Of a stretch of DNA of 64,000 nucleotides, positions 58,406 to 64,000 are shown piece after piece. The DNA is from Setophaga petechia (lineage: Eukaryota > Chordata > Aves > Passeriformes > Parulidae), in NCBI GenBank assembly GCA_024362935.1, contig JANCRA010000028.1, positions 5,306,501 through 5,370,500 on the forward strand, given 5' to 3'. The notes beneath the pieces are model-generated. The model was given only the letters and a program-made list of their open reading frames with translations, did not search any database and was not told where the DNA came from. The stretch's first letter is position 1, and each line of letters begins with the position of its first letter. The translations under genes and the position numbers were made by a program.

Positions 58406-61400
58406 ATGGTGCGTGCCGGAGCCATGGGTGACGGTTACGCACCTTTGACTGCGCTTGTCCTGCTGCTGGCCGCCGTGGCTGTCTGCTGGGCCCTTGGCCT
58501 CTGGCAGCCATGGAGGCGGCAAGCAGGGACAGAGAAGAGGCGCAAGCACCCCGGGGTCCGGCCCAGAGGCTCACGCAGGAACCGGGGAGCCCCTGCGGCT
58601 CCCAGGCCCTGCAGGCCTCGGGCTACCCCTCGCAAGCGGCCAGGTGCTCCCGCCAGCACCCTGGGCAGCTCCTGCAGCTGCGGCCCCTGCGTGGCAGTGG
58701 GCCGAGAGCTGCAGGAACTGATGCAGCTGCTCTGGGCTGGCAGTGGGACATCTGAGCCGCTCTACTCTGGGATGTGGCGGGCCCTGTGGAAAGAGCTGCG
58801 GGAGCTGGTGAGGCGAGGCCACCTGCCCTGCTGTGGCTCGTCCCGCTCCCCCAGGCGCCGCCATCCCATGAGGAGGCAGCTCCCAGGAAGAGTCTCCATC
58901 CCTGGGAGGGCCTCGAGCCTTGCAAGGATGGCACGGCAGACGACACCCGCCATCCTTGCAAGAAGCTCAGGCTGTCAGAGATCCTCCATCCTGCCAGGAG
59001 CCTCGGCTACCTCTGACAGCCTCCATCCTTCAGAGAGGCTCAGTGAGACCTGTCAGCCTGCAGCAAGTGCAGAGCCCGCGGACAGGTCTCCCGGCTCCCT
59101 TGGACCCTTGGACTTGGACAAGACGGGCACAACCCTGAGCGTTGTCGTGGCCAGGGAAAGCCCGGGAGTCCAAGTGGGAGCCCAGCCCGATGCAGGGGAG
59201 CCATCTCAGGAGCAGGTGGCTCGGGAGCAGCAAGCGTCCTGCAGCCGGCACTTGTCGGCCCACAGCTGCCAGGACGCTGTGCCGGCTGTGCCAGCGGGCT
59301 GCAGCCCGTGCCGGGTGGAGGAGACGAGCCTCGAGACACCTGGGCACCTCCATCTCGAGGAAGCTGCTCCGAAACAGCCACCGACTGCCAAGGAGGCCCT
59401 AATAGAAGGTGAGATCTTCTGAGGAGCTGTCTGCAGCTCCCCTGGGGCTCTTCAGGGCCATTGCCAGGCCAGGCCCTCTGAGAGCAGCCTAGTCCCTGGC
59501 TGTTCTCAGTGCCTCTGATGGCTTCAAAAATCCCCTGCGTGGTTTGCAGCTGCTCCTGGGACCCCCCTGCGCGACAGCTCGGGCTGCAGCCCCGGCCGCG
59601 CACAAGAGCAGAGCGCAGGCCACGAGGCCGGGGCCAGCGCCGGTGCCGCCGTGCCCCCCTGCAGCGGGGCTCCTGCAGCCGCCTGTGCGCGCTGCCCGGG
59701 CCCGGCCGTGCCGCTCGCCAGCCCCTCGGCTGCAGGGCGGTGGCCGCTGCCCGGCGCGCGGCAGGGAGCAGGTGAGAGCAGCGCGGCCCGCGGGGGCCGG
59801 CCCCTGCCCTGGCGGGTACTGGGCGGGGGGGGTTCCTGGGCGCAGCGCTGACGCCTCGCTCTCGGCCTTTTGCAGGGCAAAAGAAGGAGCTGCAGGAGCT
59901 CTACCAGCTGGGCCCGCAGCTGGGCAGGGGCGGCTTCGGCACCGTTTTCGCGGGCAGCCGCCTGGCGGACGGTAGCCCGGTAAGTGGGCGGCACGGGCGG
60001 GCGCGGGCGGAGGCTCCGGGCCGGGGCTGGGCGGGGCTGGAGCTCAGCCCCCTGTGTCCGTGCCTTGCAGGTGGCTCTCAAGCGCGTGGCCCGGGAGAGC
60101 GTCCTGCGCTGGGACGAGCGCGTGAGTGAGCGGGGCCAGCGGGCCGGGGCGGGCCGGGGCGGGCAGGGATAAGGCCGGGGAGGGCCCCGAGGGAGGGCGC
60201 CGAGGCACGGCGGGGGCGGCGGGCGTGGGCTCAGCGCGCGAGGCGGAGCGCGGCGGGCCCGCGGATGCCGAACGCCGGGGCCGGCTCCAGGCGGGGGGAC
60301 AGCTGCCAAGCGTGCCCTGGGCGGGAGGGATCCCGAGCAGCACGGAGGCTGCCCGAGGGGACACCGGGGCATGCCGGGCAGGGGGCAGTGGAGGCACAGG
60401 GCAGCACCAGGCCTGGCGCAGGCAATGTCTCGTCCTCGCAGCCCGACGGCACCCGTGTTCCGCTGGAGATCGTGCTCATGGAGAAGGTGGGCTCCGGCTG
60501 CCGCAGCATCATCCAGCTCCTGGACTGGTTCGAGCTGCCTGACAGCTTCGTGCTGGTCCTGGAGCGTCCGGAGCGGTCGCGGGATCTGCTGGAGCTGCTG
60601 CGGGAGCAGCAGTTCCTGAGCGAGGAGGCGGCGCGCTGGCTTTTCTGCCAGGTGCTGGAGGCCGTGTGGCACTGCACCGCCTGCGGCGTCTGGCACGGCG
60701 ACATCAAGGCGGAGAACCTCCTCGTGGACCCGGACACTGGCAGCCTGAAGCTCATCGACTTCGGTTGCGGCACCTTCTTCCACGGCCACACCTGCAGGGA
60801 TGTTGCCGGTGAGCCCGCGGCCCGGGCCCTGCTGCCTCTGCCAGGCACTGCACCGTGCCATTCCCTCCTGGGCTGTGGGTGCGGCATTCAGCCGGCTGCC
60901 GGCTGCCCTGTGCCCCGGGGCAGGTGCTGTGCCCCAGGAGCCGGCTGCTGGCCTTGCCGACAGAGGGGGGCTGCAAAAGCTAGGCCCCGGCCCCTCGGCT
61001 TGGCAGGCCTGCTTGGGCTTGGGCCGCTCTTCTGGCCTTCTCTGCCTTGCAGAGCGGTTTCCTGGCTTTGGCCAATTGCCTGCGGGTGCCGGGTGGCCTT
61101 GGGGGAAGTTGTGGCCGCAGGTGCGGGCCCTGCCTCTGGCAGGAGGCCGGCGCCAGGCTCTGGAAGGCAGCAGCCTGCGCCCGACCAGCGCCGCCTGTCT
61201 CCCCTAGGAACACGGATGTACTGCTCGCCCGAGTGGATCCGCCTGGGCTCCTACCGCAAGGAGCCGGCGACCATCTGGTCCCTGGGCGTGCTGCTCTATG
61301 TCATGGTCTGCGGGTGCTTCCCCTTCCGGGACGACCATGACATCGTGTGGGGGCAGCTCTTCTTCTGGCGGCAGGTGTCTCCAGGTTGGTGTGGGCCTCA

Positions 61401-61667
61401 AGCACGCTGGGCTGGAGGAGGTGGCCGTGTCCTGCCGTGCCGCTGTCCCGCCAAGGGCAGCTCTGAGCACTCGCAGCCTGGCCCGGCTTCTGCGGGCACT
61501 GCCGGGCGCGGCCGGGCAGGAGCCTCGTGCCAGTGAGCGGCGCTTTCTGCCTTCTCTCCCCAGAGTGCCAGCACCTGATCACCTGGTGTTTGGGCAAGCA
61601 CCCCCTGGAGCGGGCCAATCTGGAGGACATCTGGCGCCACCCTTGGGTGTGGGGCTGGCGCCTTTGA
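58406..61667 (+). CDS. Copy 12: PIM-like kinase, 675 aa; apparent duplicate of copy 1
   Basis: Exons: 58406-59408, 59550-59771, 59876-59979, 60071-60121, 60442-60808, 61208-61384, 61564-61667. Frame intact. The predicted protein equals copy 1, including the otherwise unique E43 and H48. Non-coding variants shared only with copy 1 are an 8-G run preceded by GGGTACTGGG in intron 2, and AAAGCTAGGCC and CTTGGGCCGC in intron 5. I found no difference from copy 1 within the gene by eye. Confidence 0.88.
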
Positions 61668-61730
61668 TGCCCGGCTGGAGCCCCTGCAGCACCCAGTCAC
61701 CGAGTCCCACGCAGGACCGAGGGCCGGAAA

Positions 61731-61736
61731 AATAAA
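61731..61736 (+). promoter_or_regulatory. Poly(A) signal of copy 12
   Basis: AATAAA 64 nt after the stop codon. Confidence 0.85.
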
Positions 61737-63418
61737 CCAGCCACCAACCCATTGCGGGCTGTCACGACTGGTCCTTGTTAGCAACTGCGGCTAAAGAAAC
61801 CTCTTGGCAAAAGGGGAAATCAGAGTGTTCCCTCCTGCCTTGGCCAAGGTTTTGATGCCTCTCCTCCATGTAGGTGGTTTTGTGTCTTCAAGCTCAGGCT
61901 GGAGTACTGCTAGGAGTGGCTTTAGCAAGGCGAGAAATGCAACAGTGAACCAACAGCTTCCCTTTCCAACTGACAAAGCAACTTGGGTTCACCTGAAGTG
62001 CCACAAGGGCCTGTGTGTGCGTTCCAAGGGCCACCGGGTGGCAGGAACAGAGACCTTGCTCCTCTCCAAAGCTGTAGAACAATTAGCAGTGGCAAAATGT
62101 GATTTTGGGTTAAGCCCTGACAAAATTGTTCCTCATTCGTCCCCAGAAATGGGAAGCTGGGCTGGGCCTTTGACCTGCTGGGACTGCAGCGTTGTCGGTC
62201 ATAGGCATGGAGCCCACGGGAAATGCTGAGGTTCTGGAGTCATTCCCATCATGCTGGGATCGTTATACCACCCCACCCCACCCCACCATCCCCCCCCCAA
62301 AAATAAAAAATCACGGTTTGCCCTGAAATGGCGGCTCCTCCTCACCCTGTTGGTCATTATGAGGGGACATTGGGCTCTGGCTGGGGATGGAAATGCTCCC
62401 AAAGGGCCTTGAACTCCTGCGGGAATTGGGCCAGCAAGGAGGTGGCACTGAGCCTTTCAGGGAATTGTGGGGAAAGAGAAGGTCCCCTCTGAGCCTCCTT
62501 TTGTCCAGGATGACAGAAACTGTGCTTGGAATGACCGCCTTTGTTTGTATTTACAGAACCTGAGACGCACAGTGAGTGCTTCTGGGGAGGAGGGAGGTGT
62601 GTGGGGTATGCAGCCAACAAATAACGATGGTTAGTAATGGTTTTGTTGACCAACAGTGTAAAGGCCATTGCCATGGGCCTCATGGAGCTCATGGGCTCAG
62701 CAGCCACAGTCCCTGTGGAGATCAAGTCTGCCAGGCTCTCTGTGGGTGTCTGACACTCAGCTCAGCCCTCCGCGGCTCTGTAGCCTCGCCAGGGCCAGCA
62801 GGGTCCCGATGCCCAAAGGCACACAAAGCATCCTCCCAGCACAGGCTGAGCCACTCAGGGTGGCAGAATCCTGTGGCAATTCAGCTCTCTGAGCATCCTC
62901 TCTGCTTTTAGACGGTCCCAGTGCCCTTGTCCCACAGACATTGGCTCTGCCAAGTACCACTGCCTTCTCTAGGTGCTGACGGGCATCAAACAGTGGAGGC
63001 ACTGTGCTGTGAGGGACAGCGATCTTTTATTTGGGGTGGCTGGGGACAAGCTGGACCAGAATAAATAGCCATGAGATGTGGCTTTGGATGGGATTCATCC
63101 CGATACGTCCCAGTGGGATCCCCTTCAAACATGTAGCCAAGGTCCTGAAAGCCCAAGGAGGTCCATGCTGGCTCAGGGCTCTCCAGCTGTATGTGACTTG
63201 AAAGGAAGGCTTTGGAACTATCCAGGAAACTCCATCCTTTCAATCAAACCATGATAGCAGGAAAAATGAAGGGAAGGTCATCGTGGGCACTACTGGGAAG
63301 TGATGGAAAGACACAACAGCCAGCCATGGGGGGAGGCGGGGCCATGATGGCACACAGGGGAGGAGCCCTGCGGTGGGGCAGGTCTGTGGTGTCACACACT
63401 GTCCTGGCCGCAGCACTG
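61737..63418. other. Spacer 12/13: intergenic
   Basis: Resembles spacers 0/1 and 11/12 in its first half (GATCGTTATACC near 62260, C9 run). Further right it has ATACGTCCC near 63104, a form also found before copies 2, 4, 5 and 10. GGCCGCAGCACTG near 63407 is private. A switch between haplotypes therefore lies inside this spacer. No gene seen. Confidence 0.7.
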
Positions 63419-63449
63419 TGACATCATTGTGCCTATATGCCTATATAAT
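63419..63449 (+). promoter_or_regulatory. Core promoter of copy 13
   Basis: CRE-like TGACATCA 63419-63426 and TATATAAT 63442-63449. Confidence 0.75.
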
Positions 63450-63484
63450 CCGGGCCAGCCCCCGCAGCTGCCAGTGCAGTTGCG

Positions 63485-64000
63485 ATGGTGCGTGCCGGAG
63501 CCATGGGTGACGGTTACGCACCTTTGACTGCGCTTGTCCTGCTGCTGGCCGTCGTGGCTGTCTGCTGGGCCCTTGGCCTCTGGCAGCCATGGAGGCGGCA
63601 AGCAGGGACAGCCAAGAGGCGCAAGCGCCCCGGGGTCCGGCCCAGAGGCTCACGCAGGAACCGGGGAGCCCCTGCGGCTCCCAGGCCCTGCAGGCCTCGG
63701 GCTACCCCTCGCAAGCGGCCAGGTGCTCCCGCCAGCACCCTGGGCAGCTCCTGCAGCTGCGGCCCCTGCGTGGCAGTGGGCCGAGAGCTGCAGGAACTGA
63801 TGCAGCTGCTCTGGGCTGGCAGTGGGACATCTGAGCCGCTCTACTCTGGGATGTGGCGGGCCCTGTGGAAAGAGCTGCGGGAGCTGGTGAGGCGAGGCCA
63901 CCTGCCCTGCTGTGGCTCGTCCCGCTCCCCCAGGCGCCGCCATCCCATGAGGAGGCAGCTCCCAGGAAGAGTCTCCATCTCTGGGAGGGCCTCGAGCCTT
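63485..64000 (+). CDS. Copy 13: PIM-like kinase, first 172 codons of exon 1 only
   Basis: Cut by the window end within exon 1, so the kinase domain is not visible. It covers the membrane segment, the Cys cluster, the predicted helix and the start of the repeat region. Haplotype: V23, A43 with the GCC codon found otherwise only in copy 4, R48, M123, R125, R147, S166. It is open throughout, and by analogy with the other copies a full gene should follow. Confidence 0.85.
   Translation, partial: MVRAGAMGDGYAPLTALVLLLAVVAVCWALGLWQPWRRQAGTAKRRKRPGVRPRGSRRNRGAPAAPRPCRPRATPRKRPGAPASTLGSSCSCGPCVAVGRELQELMQLLWAGSGTSEPLYSGMWRALWKELRELVRRGHLPCCGSSRSPRRRHPMRRQLPGRVSISGRASSL

Larger units (their letters stand above)
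1..64000 (+). repeat. Tandem array of ~5.08-kb PIM-like kinase gene units
   Basis: The whole window is one direct tandem repeat. The stop codon of each gene copy ends at 680, 5759, 10831, 15914, 21000, 26084, 31168, 36253, 41337, 46423, 51506, 56588 and 61667, so unit lengths are 5,079, 5,072, 5,083, 5,086, 5,084, 5,084, 5,085, 5,084, 5,086, 5,083, 5,082 and 5,079 bp. Length differences come almost entirely from G or C homopolymers (introns 2, 4 and 5, and the spacer poly-C) plus one 8-bp spacer deletion. All units have the same orientation, and neither edge of the window shows flanking unique DNA, so the array continues on both sides. Assembly collapse or artificial expansion cannot be excluded from sequence alone. 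Confidence 0.98.

Noticed and set aside
1..64000. Satellite DNA, CRISPR or a bacterial operon as the explanation of the periodicity.
   Set aside because: Each unit is 5 kb with introns, TATA and AATAAA signals and a eukaryotic kinase. There are no short spaced repeats or Shine-Dalgarno-linked genes.

Overview
The window is vertebrate nuclear DNA, most likely from a songbird. It is one head-to-tail tandem array with a period of about 5.08 kb (stop-to-stop spacings 5,072 to 5,086 bp) and copies roughly 99% identical. Every copy carries the same plus-strand, seven-exon gene for a PIM-family (PIM1/PIM3-like) serine/threonine kinase. The bird assignment is inference. It rests on the very GC-rich, short-intron gene style and on established knowledge that PIM1-like kinases expanded massively in the zebra finch lineage. 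No chromosome can be assigned from the sequence.

Layout: copy 0 is partial, with only exons 6 and 7 inside the window (to 680). Copies 1 to 12 are complete, with ATGs at 2498, 7569, 12650, 17733, 22819, 27902, 32987, 38072, 43156, 48242, 53325 and 58406. Copy 13 (ATG 63485) is cut by the window end inside exon 1. Each unit reads: a spacer of about 1.7 kb; a TATA promoter with a CRE-like site; exon 1 (1003 coding nt); exon 2 (222); exon 3 (104); exon 4 (51); exon 5 (367); exon 6 (177); exon 7 (104 including the TGA); then an AATAAA signal 64 nt past the stop. All twelve complete copies splice in silico into an unbroken 675-codon frame with GT-AG junctions, so none is an obvious pseudogene.

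The predicted protein is unusual for a PIM kinase. A roughly 410-residue N-terminal extension begins with one hydrophobic segment (residues 13-33) followed by a strongly basic stretch. This suggests a kinase tethered to a membrane with the catalytic domain in the cytosol. The kinase domain (about 418-669) keeps the glycine loop, the catalytic Lys, Glu and Asp residues and DFG, but has HGD in place of HRD in every copy. The kinase exons are almost invariant between copies, while exon 1 carries most of the coding differences, mainly amino-acid changes.

Variants shared between distant copies show that the array is a mosaic. Copies 4-5 and 9-10 share private variants at an offset of 25,423 bp (five units). 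Copies 0-1 and 11-12 share private variants at 55,908 bp (eleven units). Copies 6-9 are close neighbours of one another. This is the pattern expected from unequal crossing-over and gene conversion. The spacers hold a small C-rich microsatellite and a few exon-like relics but no gene I can support. No RNA genes, CRISPR arrays, origins or intact mobile elements were seen.
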